A stretch of 64,000 bases of DNA from the NCBI RefSeq assembly GCF_021556615.1, contig NZ_JAKGGD010000001.1:372001-436000 (forward strand), read 5' to 3'. Below, in pieces: positions 42,124 to 51,208 of this stretch; position 1 is the first letter of the stretch, and every line of letters begins with the position of its first letter. This DNA is from Paracoccus salsus. GTDB lineage: Bacteria; Pseudomonadota; Alphaproteobacteria; Rhodobacterales; Rhodobacteraceae. Under the pieces are notes generated by a model. It was not told where the DNA came from. It saw only the letters and a list, made by a program, of their open reading frames with translations, and ran no database searches. The position numbers and the translations under genes are program-made.

Positions 42124-43125
42124 CTACAGCATTGACGGCACGACAAGATCGGGGGGCCGGTGTCCGTCGGCAAAGGTCTTGATGTTGATGATGACCTTCT
42201 CACCCATTTCGGTCCGCCCCTCGACCGTTGCGCTGCTCATATGCGGCAGCAGCACGACATTGGGCAGTTCGCGCAAGCGCGGGTTGATCTCGTGCCCGTG
42301 CTCGAACACATCCAGCCCCGCGCCCGAGATCTCGCCCGCGCGCAGCATCCGGGTCAGCGCGTTCTCGTCGATCACCTCGCCCCGCGAGGTATTCACGACC
42401 ACCGCCGACGGTTTCAGCAGCTTCAGCCGCCGCGCGTTCAGCAGGTGAAAGGTCGATGGCGTGTGGGGCGCGTTGACGCTGATCACATCCATTCGTGCCA
42501 GCATCTGGTCAAGGCTTTCCCAATAGGTCGCGTGCAATTCTTCCTCGACCTCGGGGCGCAGCCGCTTGCGGTTGTGGTAGTGGACCTGCATGCCGAAGGC
42601 GTTCGCACGCCGCGCCACGGCCTGCCCGATCCGGCCCATACCCAGGATGCCCAGCCGGCGGCCCCCGACCCGACCGCCCAGATGCGCCGTCGGGGCCCAC
42701 CCGCCCCAGCGACCGGCCTGCATCTCGGCAAGGCCCTCGGGGATCTTTCGGGTCACCGCCAGGATCAGCGCGATGGTCATGTCGGCGGTGTCCTCGGTCA
42801 CGACGCCGGGCGTGTTCGATACCAGCACCCCGCGCTGGCGTGCCGAAAGCACATCGATATGATCCACACCGGCACCGTAATTCGCGATCAGCTTCAGCCG
42901 CTCGCCCGCCTGCGCCAGCATGTTGGCGTCGATATGGTCGGTGAGTGTCGGGACCAGCACATCACTGCCCTGCATGGCGGACACCAGTTCCTCGCGCGAC
43001 ATCTTGCGGTCATCCTCGCGCAGCACGACGTCGAACAACTCCTTCATGCGGGTCTCGACAGGCTCGGGCAGGCGGCGGGTGACCGAAACGCGCAACTTCT
43101 GGCGCGAAGGCTGGGTGCTGTGCAT
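42124..43125 (-). CDS. D-isomer-specific 2-hydroxyacid dehydrogenase
   Basis: A 333-residue NAD(P)-dependent dehydrogenase, likely a glyoxylate/hydroxypyruvate or D-glycerate dehydrogenase. The Rossmann motif GMGRIGQAVARR is visible. The catalytic residues are R in NTSRGEVIDE, E in the GLDVFEHGHEINPRL region and H in LLPHMSS. The ATG follows GTGAGG. The downstream MFS gene is 6 bp away. Confidence 0.88.
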   Translation of the reverse strand: MHSTQPSRQKLRVSVTRRLPEPVETRMKELFDVVLREDDRKMSREELVSAMQGSDVLVPTLTDHIDANMLAQAGERLKLIANYGAGVDHIDVLSARQRGVLVSNTPGVVTEDTADMTIALILAVTRKIPEGLAEMQAGRWGGWAPTAHLGGRVGGRRLGILGMGRIGQAVARRANAFGMQVHYHNRKRLRPEVEEELHATYWESLDQMLARMDVISVNAPHTPSTFHLLNARRLKLLKPSAVVVNTSRGEVIDENALTRMLRAGEISGAGLDVFEHGHEINPRLRELPNVVLLPHMSSATVEGRTEMGEKVIINIKTFADGHRPPDLVVPSML

Positions 43126-43333
43126 GGGAACCTCACTTTCTCGAAGTCGTGTGGGTGGCACACTTCCATTGCCGGGCGGCTTTTGGCAAACTGCCCGCGA
43201 TATGGGGCAGGCACAAGACCCCACACGGGCGCGTCCGGCAAACGGCTACCGATATGGCGGCATGCCCGGATCCGCGTCTGCTGAATGGATGTGGGGCAAG
43301 TCGGGCAACCGGCCAGGCAGGAACGGACGGCAT

Positions 43334-43966
43334 ATGGACAGACGGGCGCTTGGCAGACTCCATGCGATGATCGTGGCGGCGGTTGCTTTGCTCATTCTCG
43401 GGATGTCGCCGCCCGCTGCTGCCGGGGCGGCGGGACGTGATGGCGGCGATTCGGCTGGCGCGGTCGTCACACTGACGCCGATGGGACCTTCGGCGAATGC
43501 GCGGGTGGTGCGTGTCCAGGCCAGCGATGATGACCAAATGCGCGGGCCGGTCACCAATCTGCCGCTGCCGCGCTATGTCAGCCTGAAGGGCAACGAGGGC
43601 AATGCCCGGCGCGGTCCCAGCCTGTCGCACCGGATCGACTGGGTGTTCCGCCATGCCGGTATGCCGCTGCGCGTCGTCGCCGAATTCGGCCATTGGCGGC
43701 GGGTCGAGGACAAGGACGGCGCAGGCGGATGGGTGCATTACGCGCTGCTGTCGGGCGTCCGCACCGCGCTGGTGACGCAGGACATGACGGAATTGCGCAC
43801 CCGGCCCAGTGAGGATGCGGATGTGGCCGCCGTGGCCGAATCCGGCGCGATCGTCCGGCTGGGAGAGTGCAATCGCGACTGGTGTCGCATCTCCGGCGGC
43901 GGTCAGCGCGGCTGGGTGCCGAAATCCGCGATCTGGGGCGTCGACCGTATCGAAATCCGCGATTGA
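43334..43966 (+). CDS. Secreted SH3-domain protein
   Basis: A 210-residue protein with a signal peptide (LHAMIVAAVALLILGMSPPAAAGAAG) and two tandem bacterial SH3-like modules of the SH3_4/DUF1058 type. They read PRYVSLKGNEGNARRGPSLSHRIDWVF...GGWVHYALLSG and DMTELRTRPSEDADVAAVAESGAIVRLGECNRDWCRISGGGQRGWVPKSAIWGV. Such proteins act in the periplasm, probably binding peptidoglycan or other ligands. Start codon choice is moderate; an upstream in-frame frame is open. Confidence 0.82.
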   Translation: MDRRALGRLHAMIVAAVALLILGMSPPAAAGAAGRDGGDSAGAVVTLTPMGPSANARVVRVQASDDDQMRGPVTNLPLPRYVSLKGNEGNARRGPSLSHRIDWVFRHAGMPLRVVAEFGHWRRVEDKDGAGGWVHYALLSGVRTALVTQDMTELRTRPSEDADVAAVAESGAIVRLGECNRDWCRISGGGQRGWVPKSAIWGVDRIEIRD

Positions 43967-44006
43967 CCCGGCCGCTGGCGCGGCCGTTCGCCATTTCCCC
44001 GTGCGG

Positions 44007-46031
44007 TCATCCCAGTCCGCGACCTTTCAGCAAGGCATCGACGCCGGGCATCCGCTGCCGGAACGCCATCCACAATTCCTCCGCCGGAGCCGAGCCTCCG
44101 CGCGACAGGATGGTCCGTTCCAGCCGCCGCGCGGTGGCGGGGTCGAAGATGTCGCCGGTTTCCTCGAAGGCCGCGAAGGCGTCGGCGTCCATCACCTCGG
44201 ACCACATGTAGCTGTAATACCCGCTGGCATAGCTGTCGCCGGCGAAGACATGGGCGAAATGCGGCGTCGCGTGCCGCATCGGGATGGCTCGCGGGGCGCC
44301 CAGCTGCTCCAGGATCTCGGCCTGCAGCGCGATCGGATCGGCAGGCGGCACGCGGCGATGAAATTCCAGATCGACCAGCGCGCTTTCAAGATATTCGGTG
44401 GTCGCGAAGCCCGCATCCGCCTTTCCCGCCGCGATCACCCGGTCCCGCAGATCGGCGGGCATCGGCGCGCCGGTGTGGACATGCCGGGCATGGGCGTCCA
44501 GCACCTGCGGCTGTTCCAGCCAGTGTTCGTAAAGCTGGCTGGGAAGTTCCACGAAATCCTGCGCCACCGATGTCCCCGAGATCGAGGGCCATGTCACATC
44601 CGACAGGATATGATGGGTCGCATGCCCGAATTCGTGAAACAGCGTATGCGCGTCGTCCCATGACAGGAAGGCGGGCTGGCCGGGCGCTTCGGGAGGGGTG
44701 AAGTTGCAGACATTGACGACGATCGCGCGCTGCCCCTGGCCGATCTTGTGCTGCACCTGAAGCGACGAGCACCATGCCCCCGAACGCTTTGACGGGCGCG
44801 CGAAGAAATCGCCCAGAAAGATGGCCATCAGCCGGCCGTCCCGCGTCACCTTCCACGCCCTGACATCGGGCGACCAAAGGGGTGCGCTCAGCGGCTGGAA
44901 CTCCAGCCCGAACAGGCGTTGTGCCACGTCGAACACCGCGCCCAGCATCGCATCCAGCGTCAGATACGGCTTCACCGCCGAGGGATCGACCTCGTGTTCG
45001 CGCCGACGCAGGCGTTCCGCGTAAAGTCGCCAGTCCCAGGCTTCCAGCGCGCCGTTCACACCATCCTCGCGGGCCATCGCGGTCAGACTGGCCTCGTCCT
45101 CGGCCGCGCGTGTCGTGGCGGGTCCCCAGACCTTCCCCAGCAATTGCTGCACGCGGTCGGCATTGCCCGCCATCTCGGGTTCCAGCTTCCAGGCTGCGAA
45201 ATCCTGGTATCCCAGCAGCCGCGCGCGCTCATGGCGCAGCGACAGGATCTCGGCCACGATCGGCAGGTTGTCGCTGTCCGCGCCGCCCGCGCCCTCGCCC
45301 GAGCCCCGCGCCGCCCACGCCCTGAAGGCCACCTCGCGCAGGGCCCGGTCGCCGGCATGTTCCAGGAACGGCACGATCAGCGACCGGTTCAGCGTCAGCA
45401 CCTGCCCGTCCCGTCCGCGTTCCCGCGCCGCGGTCCGCATCGACGCGATCAGCCAGTCGGGCAGGCCATCAAGCCGGTCATCCGGCACCGGCAGCACGTA
45501 TTCGCGTTCGTCCGTCAGCACGTTCTGGGCGAATTCGGTTGTCAGCACCGCCATCCGGCTGCGGATCTCGCCCATCCGCCGGCGCGCCTCGCCCTCCAGC
45601 CCGGCGCCGGCGCGCGTCAGGTCGCGCAGCGCCAGTTCGGTGATGCGGCGATCCTCGGGCGCCAGCGACGCGGCCCCTTCGGCGACGGTCTTCACACGCG
45701 CGTAAAGGCGCGGGTCCATGCTGGTCCTGCTTCCGTAATCGGCCAGGCGCGGCGCGAAGTCGCGTTGAAGGGCCTGCCGGACCGGATTCGAATCCACCGC
45801 AGCGAGCGTGTAGAAGATCGACAGCACCCGGTTCAGCCGGACCTCGGCCGTCTCGATCGCGGCCACGGTGTTGCGAAAGGTTGCGGGCTCGGGGCTGGCC
45901 GCGATCGCCTCCATCGCCGCCTCGGCATCCGCAAGCCAGTGATCGAAGCCGGGTGCGAAATCCTCGTCCGAGATCAGGTCGAAACGGGGCAGCCCCTCGG
46001 GGCCGGTCCACTCGGTGAGTTCGGGATTCAT
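44007..46031 (-). CDS. M3 family oligopeptidase (Dcp/OpdA-like)
   Basis: A 674-residue zinc metallopeptidase that degrades short peptides in the cytoplasm. The thimet signature LFHEFGHATHH holds the HExxH zinc site, and DFVELPSQLYEHW and the C-terminal SYASGYYSYMWSEVMDADAF complete the active site. The start MNPELTEW follows a strong AGGAGG site. Whether it is oligopeptidase A or peptidyl-dipeptidase Dcp is not clear. Confidence 0.92.
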   Translation of the reverse strand: MNPELTEWTGPEGLPRFDLISDEDFAPGFDHWLADAEAAMEAIAASPEPATFRNTVAAIETAEVRLNRVLSIFYTLAAVDSNPVRQALQRDFAPRLADYGSRTSMDPRLYARVKTVAEGAASLAPEDRRITELALRDLTRAGAGLEGEARRRMGEIRSRMAVLTTEFAQNVLTDEREYVLPVPDDRLDGLPDWLIASMRTAARERGRDGQVLTLNRSLIVPFLEHAGDRALREVAFRAWAARGSGEGAGGADSDNLPIVAEILSLRHERARLLGYQDFAAWKLEPEMAGNADRVQQLLGKVWGPATTRAAEDEASLTAMAREDGVNGALEAWDWRLYAERLRRREHEVDPSAVKPYLTLDAMLGAVFDVAQRLFGLEFQPLSAPLWSPDVRAWKVTRDGRLMAIFLGDFFARPSKRSGAWCSSLQVQHKIGQGQRAIVVNVCNFTPPEAPGQPAFLSWDDAHTLFHEFGHATHHILSDVTWPSISGTSVAQDFVELPSQLYEHWLEQPQVLDAHARHVHTGAPMPADLRDRVIAAGKADAGFATTEYLESALVDLEFHRRVPPADPIALQAEILEQLGAPRAIPMRHATPHFAHVFAGDSYASGYYSYMWSEVMDADAFAAFEETGDIFDPATARRLERTILSRGGSAPAEELWMAFRQRMPGVDALLKGRGLG

Positions 46032-46197
46032 CGCAAACCTCCTGTCGTTGAGGCTGACCCTATGCCGCGACCCTGCCAGTTTCCAGACCCGGCCGGAATC
46101 CACAGCCGAAGCGGCGTCGCGAAGATGCAGTCACCCATCGACCAGGCCAGCACGGGCCCCGGCCTGCGCCGCCGCGCCGGCAATTCCAAGCCAGGTC

Positions 46198-47271
46198 TCA
46201 ACTGCCCGGCGCCATGGCGGCAGCCGACGGCTGGCCACAGACATCGCAGCCTTCACGCCGCGCGGTCCGGATCATCCTGGTTTCGCCATGGAGGCCGTCG
46301 AAGATCAGCATCCGCCCGCGAAGCCCCTGCCCTGCGCCGGTCAGGTGCTTGATCGCCTCAAGCGCCATCAGGCTGCCGACGACGCCCGGCAATGCGCCCA
46401 CCACGCCGGCCTCGGCGCAGGCCGGCGCCAGCCCCGGCGCAGGCGCGAGGGGGAACAGACAGGACAGGCAAGGCCCGCCTTGAGCCGGGTCGTAAAGGGT
46501 GACCTGGCCTTCCCACTGGGCGATGGCCCCCGCAATCAGCGGCACCCCCGCCGTGACGCATGCCCGGTTGATCGCCTCGCGCGCGGCAAAGCTGTCGGTG
46601 CCGTCGATGACCAGATCGTGGTCCCCGATCAGCGCGACATCCGCCGCATCGATCCGGCGCAGGATCGGCCTTACCGTCACATGCGGATTCAACGCGTCCA
46701 GGGCCTGCGCGGCCGCAAGCGCCTTCGCCTCGCCCCGCTGGTCGGCCCGAAAGATGACCTGACGCTGCAAGTTCGACAAGCTGACGACATCATCATCGGC
46801 CAGCGTGATCCGCCCGACCCCCGCCGCCGCCAGATAGAGGCAGACCGGGGCGCCCAACCCGCCGGCACCCGCGACCAGCACGCGCGCGCCGCGCAGGCGC
46901 ATCTGGCCCGGTCCGCCGATCTCGCGCAGGACAAGATGGCGGGCATAGCGGTCCAGTTCGGCATCCGACATCGCCATATCGTTGCCCCGCGGATCCGGAC
47001 GCGGCGCTGGCCCGACCGGCTGTGGCGCGCGCAGACGCAGGCGGGACAGGATCCCGCGATAGGCAAGGATCAGCGCGACGACGCCTCCGGCCACCAGCCA
47101 CTGGGCGGCGCTTCCGCCGATGGCCCGGGCCAACTCCGACTGCGGCAGCGTGGCAAGCAGCAACACATAGATCAGCCAGAGACATCCCAGGATCAGCAGG
47201 ATCAGCCGCCTTGGCTGGCGCAGCACCAGCGCCAGCAAGACGAGGCCGGCCATGAGCCACAAGCCCAGCAT
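46198..47271 (-). CDS. MoeB/ThiF-type adenylyltransferase with N-terminal membrane domain
   Basis: A 357-residue protein. Residues 1-71 have three hydrophobic helices, and residues about 75-98 form a basic, proline-rich linker. An E1-like domain follows (MAMSDAELDRYARHLVLREIGG, nucleotide motif GAGGLGAP at 135-142, DGTDSFAAR). Zinc-type pairs CLSC and CDVC are present; there is no rhodanese domain. It would adenylate the C-terminus of MoaD- or ThiS-like carriers. The start shares a base with the dut stop (TGATG), which supports the membrane part as real. Confidence 0.85.
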   Translation of the reverse strand: MLGLWLMAGLVLLALVLRQPRRLILLILGCLWLIYVLLLATLPQSELARAIGGSAAQWLVAGGVVALILAYRGILSRLRLRAPQPVGPAPRPDPRGNDMAMSDAELDRYARHLVLREIGGPGQMRLRGARVLVAGAGGLGAPVCLYLAAAGVGRITLADDDVVSLSNLQRQVIFRADQRGEAKALAAAQALDALNPHVTVRPILRRIDAADVALIGDHDLVIDGTDSFAAREAINRACVTAGVPLIAGAIAQWEGQVTLYDPAQGGPCLSCLFPLAPAPGLAPACAEAGVVGALPGVVGSLMALEAIKHLTGAGQGLRGRMLIFDGLHGETRMIRTARREGCDVCGQPSAAAMAPGS

Positions 47272-47744
47272 CAGACGGTCCCGGTCGAGCCGAAGCCGCC
47301 CGAACCGCGCGCGGTCCCGGTGACGGCTTCGACCTCGGCGAATTCCGCCCGAGGGGCCGGTGCCGCGACGATCTGGGCGATGCGATCACCATGCGCGACG
47401 CGATACGGTTGCTGGCCCAGATTGATCAGGATCACCCCAAGCGGACCGCGATAGTCGCTGTCGATCGTGCCCGGCGCATTGGTCACCGTCACGCCGTGCT
47501 TGAGTGCAAGCCCCGACCGTGGCCGGACCTGCACCTCCCAGCCAGGCGGGATCGCCAGCACAAGCCCGGTCGGGATCAGGGCGCGCTGGCCGGGCGCAAT
47601 CTCGACCCCGTCGCGCTGTCCGGCGGGAAAATTGGCCCGCAGATCCGCGCCGGCGGCACCGGCCGTCGCATAGCACGGCAGCGCGATCCCCGCATCCGCG
47701 TCGCCGGTCCGCTTCATCCCGATCACGGGTGCCTGCGTCGTCAT
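47271..47744 (-). CDS. dut: Deoxyuridine 5'-triphosphate nucleotidohydrolase
   Basis: A 157-residue trimeric-type dUTPase that keeps uracil out of DNA. All five motifs are present: [42 protein letters not shown] and the C-terminal [10 protein letters not shown]. The ATG follows GAGGGG. A terminator separates it from infC upstream. Confidence 0.95.
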   Translation of the reverse strand: MTTQAPVIGMKRTGDADAGIALPCYATAGAAGADLRANFPAGQRDGVEIAPGQRALIPTGLVLAIPPGWEVQVRPRSGLALKHGVTVTNAPGTIDSDYRGPLGVILINLGQQPYRVAHGDRIAQIVAAPAPRAEFAEVEAVTGTARGSGGFGSTGTV

Positions 47745-47759
47745 CCCGGTCCCCTCAAG

Positions 47760-47790
47760 AAAAAGGCCGCGCGGCGATGCCTGCGCGGCC
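47760..47790 (-). terminator. Intrinsic terminator of infC
   Basis: On the minus strand a perfect 8-bp stem GGCCGCGC/GCGCGGCC with a 10-nt loop is followed by TTTTT (47760-47764). It lies 24 bp after the infC stop, so dut probably has its own promoter or depends on read-through. Confidence 0.78.
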
Positions 47791-47814
47791 CGGTATCGAT
47801 TGTCCCGCACGCGG

Positions 47815-48354
47815 TCAGCGTGGCGCGATCATCATCACCATCTGGCGGCCTTCCAGCTTCGGCATCGCCTCGACCTTGCCGGCCTCGCCGACATCGTCGC
47901 GGACACGGTTCAGCAGGTCCAGCCCAAGATCCTGGTGGGCCATCTCGCGACCCCGAAACCGCAAGGTGACCTTCACCTTGTCGCCACCTTCCAGGAACTT
48001 CATCACGTTGCGCATCTTGACGTCGTAATCATGGGTGTCGGTTCCGGGACGGAACTTCACCTCCTTGATGTCGATGACCTTCTGCTTCTTGCGCGCTTCG
48101 GCCTCGCGCTTCTGCTGTTCGTACTTGAACTTGCCAAGGTCCATGACCTTGCAGACCGGCGGCGTCGCGTTGGGCGAGATCTCGACCAGGTCCAGCCCGC
48201 TGTCCCTTGCCATATCAAGGCCGACCGAAGGCGGCACGACGCCGACATTTTCGCCCTCGGGGCCGATCAGGCGGATCTCGGACACACGGATCCGTTCATT
48301 GATGCGGGGTCCGGTATCGCGGGTGGGCGGTGCGTTATGAGGTCGACGAGCTAT
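47815..48354 (-). CDS. infC: Translation initiation factor IF-3 (ATA start)
   Basis: A 179-residue IF-3 (E. coli: 180) with N-domain [25 protein letters not shown] and C-domain [30 protein letters not shown]. No ATG, GTG or TTG occurs in frame at the expected place. An ATA codon (48354-48352) lies exactly 7 nt after a strong AAGGAG site and begins ARRPHNAPP, the usual N-terminus. Rare start codons in infC allow IF-3 to repress its own translation, as known from the ATT start of E. coli infC. Confidence 0.93.
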   Translation of the reverse strand: MARRPHNAPPTRDTGPRINERIRVSEIRLIGPEGENVGVVPPSVGLDMARDSGLDLVEISPNATPPVCKVMDLGKFKYEQQKREAEARKKQKVIDIKEVKFRPGTDTHDYDVKMRNVMKFLEGGDKVKVTLRFRGREMAHQDLGLDLLNRVRDDVGEAGKVEAMPKLEGRQMVMMIAPR

Positions 48355-48391
48355 GGCGGAACTCCTTTTATGGCCATGGCGGAATGGATGG

Positions 48392-48420
48392 AAAATAAGC
48401 CCACGGACGCGGCGATTCAA
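48392..48420 (-). promoter_or_regulatory. Predicted infC promoter
   Basis: On the minus strand TTGAAT (48415-48420) and TATTTT (48392-48397) are separated by 17 bp. The transcript would start near 48385, giving a leader of about 31 nt. That short leader contains no in-frame standard start codon before the ATA. Confidence 0.62.
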
Positions 48421-48568
48421 CCGGATTTGAACGGCCAGGCCGCGCTTATGACGGCTTGAGGCGGGAAATCGGCGGCTTTCGCGGACCGCTGATGGCTTTT
48501 CGGCGTTTTCACCCTGTGCGATAAGCGCCCTCAACGCGGCTTCGGCCGGGCGAAAGGACAACTCTGCC

Positions 48569-49297
48569 ATGCGAACGCTCTTGCCCCTGATCCTGATTCT
48601 CTTTGTGGCGCTTGGCGGCTGGTGGTGGTGGTCCGCGAGCCATCAGGTTCCGGACGTCCCGCAGGCTGACCGGCAGCAATCCGACCTGACCACGCCCGAC
48701 ACGGCGGCCGGCGAGGCGGCCGGGATTGCCGGGATCACCGCCCGCGAAACCCAGGCGACGGCCGACGCGGTCTCGGAGACGGTCGCACGGGTTCCGGGCG
48801 GCAAACCGGTGCCCGCAGACGAGGTCGGCGATGCCGCGGACGCGGCGGCGGACGCGGCGGCCATCGCGGCGGACGCGGCAGCCGAGGCCGTCCGCGCCTC
48901 TCAGGACGCACGCGTCCCCTCGGCCGGCGCCGCCGCGACCGAGGCCGAGGCCGCGGCCGAGGCTGCGATCGCCGCCGCCGCCCGGGCCGCCGATGCCGCC
49001 GCGGACGCGGCCACCGGCACGATTGCGGAACAGGATGCTGCCGCCGAAACCGCCGACGCCGCCGAGGATGCCGCCGAGGCCACCGCAAGGGCTGCCGACG
49101 CGACCGCGGCCGCGGCCCAGATCGAGGCGCTGCTGACGCCCGAAGGATTTGATGCCGCACAGGTCACGAGGATCATCAACGACGCCCAGATCAGCGAACC
49201 GCAAAAGGCGACACTGCGCCGGCTGGTCGAGACGGCGGCGACGAATCCCGAACTGCTGCGCGCGGCTCTGGATCAGGTCAAGGCGGTGATGAAGTGA
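48569..49297 (+). CDS. Membrane-anchored alanine-rich coiled-coil protein
   Basis: A 242-residue protein with one N-terminal membrane anchor ([18 protein letters not shown]). A long Ala/Asp/Glu-rich stretch follows (about residues 45-187), largely AADAA-type repeats that should form extended helix or coiled coil. A more ordinary C-terminal domain follows (about 188-242, [36 protein letters not shown]). No family recognised. Its stop overlaps the GTG start of the next gene (GTGA), so the two are a unit. Confidence 0.75.
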   Translation: MRTLLPLILILFVALGGWWWWSASHQVPDVPQADRQQSDLTTPDTAAGEAAGIAGITARETQATADAVSETVARVPGGKPVPADEVGDAADAAADAAAIAADAAAEAVRASQDARVPSAGAAATEAEAAAEAAIAAAARAADAAADAATGTIAEQDAAAETADAAEDAAEATARAADATAAAAQIEALLTPEGFDAAQVTRIINDAQISEPQKATLRRLVETAATNPELLRAALDQVKAVMK

Positions 49298-50166
49298 CGC
49301 CCGCGTTTCCGGCGTTGAAGGATTTTCTTCGCCGCATGCCCGAAGCGATCGGAGCTGGCCCTCTTGCGATCATCCTCATCGAGGACGAAGCCGCGATCCG
49401 CGAGACGTTGCAGCACCATCTTGAGCTTGGTTTCCGCCATATCCTGGCGCTTTCGCCCGAGCCCATCATCCTGCCCGAGGATGGCGCGGGCCGAATCACC
49501 AATCTGGGCTGGGACACGCGCCAGCCGGCGGCCCATCTCGAGGCCGTCAACGCGGTGATCGGCGCGGTGCCGGTCGGCACATGGCTCTATTACTGCTTCA
49601 ACGCCGAATTCCTGTTCTTTCCGTTCTGTGAACATCGGCGGATCGGGGAAATGCTGGCATTCCACGGCGAGGAACGTCGCGATGCGATGCTGAGCTATGT
49701 GATCGATCTCTATACTCCCGATCTGGAAAGATGCCCCGACTCGGTCGATCTGCAAGAGCCGATGTTCGACCGCACCGGTTATTACGCGCTTGGCCTGTCC
49801 GGACCCGATGGTCGGCCCCTCGATCGCCAGCTTGCCTTTCACGGCGGGTTGCGCTGGCGGTTCGAGGAACATCTGCCCGCTGACCGACGTCGGATCGACC
49901 GCATCGCGCTGTTCCGGGCCCGGAAGGGGCTGACAATCGGTGCGGATCATCATTTCAACATCCCAGAATACAATACCTATTCCTGCCCCTGGCACCACAA
50001 CCCGACATCGGCCATCGCCTCGTTCCGGGTCGCCAAGGCGCTGGCGACGAATCCCGGATCGCGCGATTCGATCCGCAGCTTCACCTGGCGCAATTCCCAC
50101 CGGTTCGACTGGAGCGCGCAGCAATTCATGGATCTTGGCCTGATGGAGCCGGGCCAGTGGTTCTGA
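49294..50166 (+). CDS. Uncharacterised protein, possible GT-A glycosyltransferase
   Basis: A 290-residue soluble protein. The start (AIILIEDEAAIRETLQHHLELGFRHILALSPEPI) resembles the first strand-helix units of glycosyltransferases of the family 2/92 type. An aromatic middle (LYYCFNAEFLFFPFCEHRRIGEMLAFHGEERRDAMLSYVIDLY) and a late HHFNIPEY/WHHNPTS region follow. I cannot identify donor or acceptor sites with certainty, so the assignment is tentative. It starts at a GTG overlapping the Ala-rich gene. Confidence 0.6.
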   Translation: MTPAFPALKDFLRRMPEAIGAGPLAIILIEDEAAIRETLQHHLELGFRHILALSPEPIILPEDGAGRITNLGWDTRQPAAHLEAVNAVIGAVPVGTWLYYCFNAEFLFFPFCEHRRIGEMLAFHGEERRDAMLSYVIDLYTPDLERCPDSVDLQEPMFDRTGYYALGLSGPDGRPLDRQLAFHGGLRWRFEEHLPADRRRIDRIALFRARKGLTIGADHHFNIPEYNTYSCPWHHNPTSAIASFRVAKALATNPGSRDSIRSFTWRNSHRFDWSAQQFMDLGLMEPGQWF

Positions 50167-50190
50167 GCCCCGCGTTGCGCCCGGGACCGC

Positions 50191-50207
50191 GGCGCTGTAG
50201 CAGCGCC
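50191..50207 (+). terminator. Hairpin after the glycosyltransferase-like gene
   Basis: GGCGCTG and CAGCGCC form a perfect 7-bp stem with a TAG loop, 24 bp after the gene's stop; another 10-bp palindrome (50211-50220) follows. No T-tract. Confidence 0.35.
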
Positions 50208-50260
50208 CGTGCCAGCTGGCCGGATCCCCCCGCGACCAGGCTGGCAACGGGGGCGGGACA

Positions 50261-50560
50261 ATGACCGGTGACGACGACTATATCTACGACGAGGCGACCG
50301 GCGAATGGCGACCGGCCGCGGCCACCGATGCCCAACCGGCCGCTGCGGTCGAGGTGCGGGACGCCGCCGGCAACTTTCTGGCGGACGGCGACGCGGTCGT
50401 GCTGATCAAGGACCTGAAGGTCAAGGGCGCAGGCCAGACGCTGAAACAGGGAACCGTCATCAAGTCGATCCGGCTGACCGACGATCCGCGCCACATCGAG
50501 GGCCGCCACGACTCGATCCGGGGGCTGGTGCTGCGGGCAGAGTTCGTCCGCAAACGCTGA
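50261..50560 (+). CDS. PhnA/YjdM-like domain protein lacking the zinc ribbon
   Basis: A 99-residue protein whose second half (VRDAAGNFLADGDAVVLIKDLKVKGAGQTLKQGTVIKSIRLTDDPRHIEGRHDSIRGLVLRAEFVRK) matches the C-terminal domain of PhnA/YjdM, often labelled alkylphosphonate utilisation protein. The N-terminal zinc ribbon of the full family is replaced by a short acidic segment (DDDYIYDEATGEWRPA) with no cysteine. The true function of the family is unknown, and no phn genes are nearby. Confidence 0.8.
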   Translation: MTGDDDYIYDEATGEWRPAAATDAQPAAAVEVRDAAGNFLADGDAVVLIKDLKVKGAGQTLKQGTVIKSIRLTDDPRHIEGRHDSIRGLVLRAEFVRKR

Positions 50561-50587
50561 GGGACCCGGCGGCGGGCCCGCATCGCT

Positions 50588-50617
50588 TTGACTTGCACGG
50601 GCTTTGCGGCGAATGAT
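50588..50617 (+). promoter_or_regulatory. Predicted fabA promoter
   Basis: TTGACT (50588-50593) and AATGAT (50612-50617) are separated by 18 bp, about 60 bp upstream of the fabA start and after the PhnA-like gene. It would drive fabA-fabB-fabI. Confidence 0.48.
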
Positions 50618-50675
50618 AGACCAACCTGAACTTGGAAACGGGACGGCACTGTGCCCGGATGGAAGGCAAGACTGC

Positions 50676-51185
50676 ATGGCAATGACCCAGACCAGCTTTG
50701 ACCGCGACGATCTGCTTGCCTGCGCGCGCGGCGAGCTGTTCGGAGAAGGCAACGCCCAACTGCCCGAGCCGCCCATGCTGATGATGGACCGCATCACCGA
50801 GATTTCCGGCGACGGCGGGCCGCACGGCAAGGGCCATGTCGTCGCCGAGTTCGACATAAAGCCCGATCTGTGGTTCTTCGCATGCCATTTCCCCGGCAAT
50901 CCCATCATGCCGGGCTGTCTTGGTCTGGACGGGCTGTGGCAGCTGACCGGCTTCAACCTGGGCTGGCGTGGCTGGCAGGGGCGCGGCTATGCGCTTGGCG
51001 TGGGTGAGGTCAAGCTGACCGGCATGGTCCGCCCGGACCGCACGCTGCTTCGCTACTTCGTCGATTTCACCAAGGCCGTTCAGACCCGCCGGCTGACGAT
51101 GGGCGTTGCCGACGGCCGGGTCGAGGCCGATGGCGAGATCATCTATCAGGTCAAGGACATGAAGGTCGCGCTGTCGGCCAATTGA
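50676..51185 (+). CDS. fabA: 3-hydroxyacyl-[ACP] dehydratase/isomerase FabA
   Basis: A 169-residue enzyme that dehydrates 3-hydroxydecanoyl-ACP and isomerises trans-2 to cis-3-decenoyl-ACP, the entry to anaerobic unsaturated fatty acid synthesis. The active-site region [24 protein letters not shown] with the catalytic His is intact. I chose the first of two close ATGs, 9 bp after GGAAGG. Adjacent fabB confirms the pathway. Confidence 0.94.
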   Translation: MAMTQTSFDRDDLLACARGELFGEGNAQLPEPPMLMMDRITEISGDGGPHGKGHVVAEFDIKPDLWFFACHFPGNPIMPGCLGLDGLWQLTGFNLGWRGWQGRGYALGVGEVKLTGMVRPDRTLLRYFVDFTKAVQTRRLTMGVADGRVEADGEIIYQVKDMKVALSAN

Positions 51186-51208
51186 CATTTTTTGGAGGAG
51201 GCCTTCCC

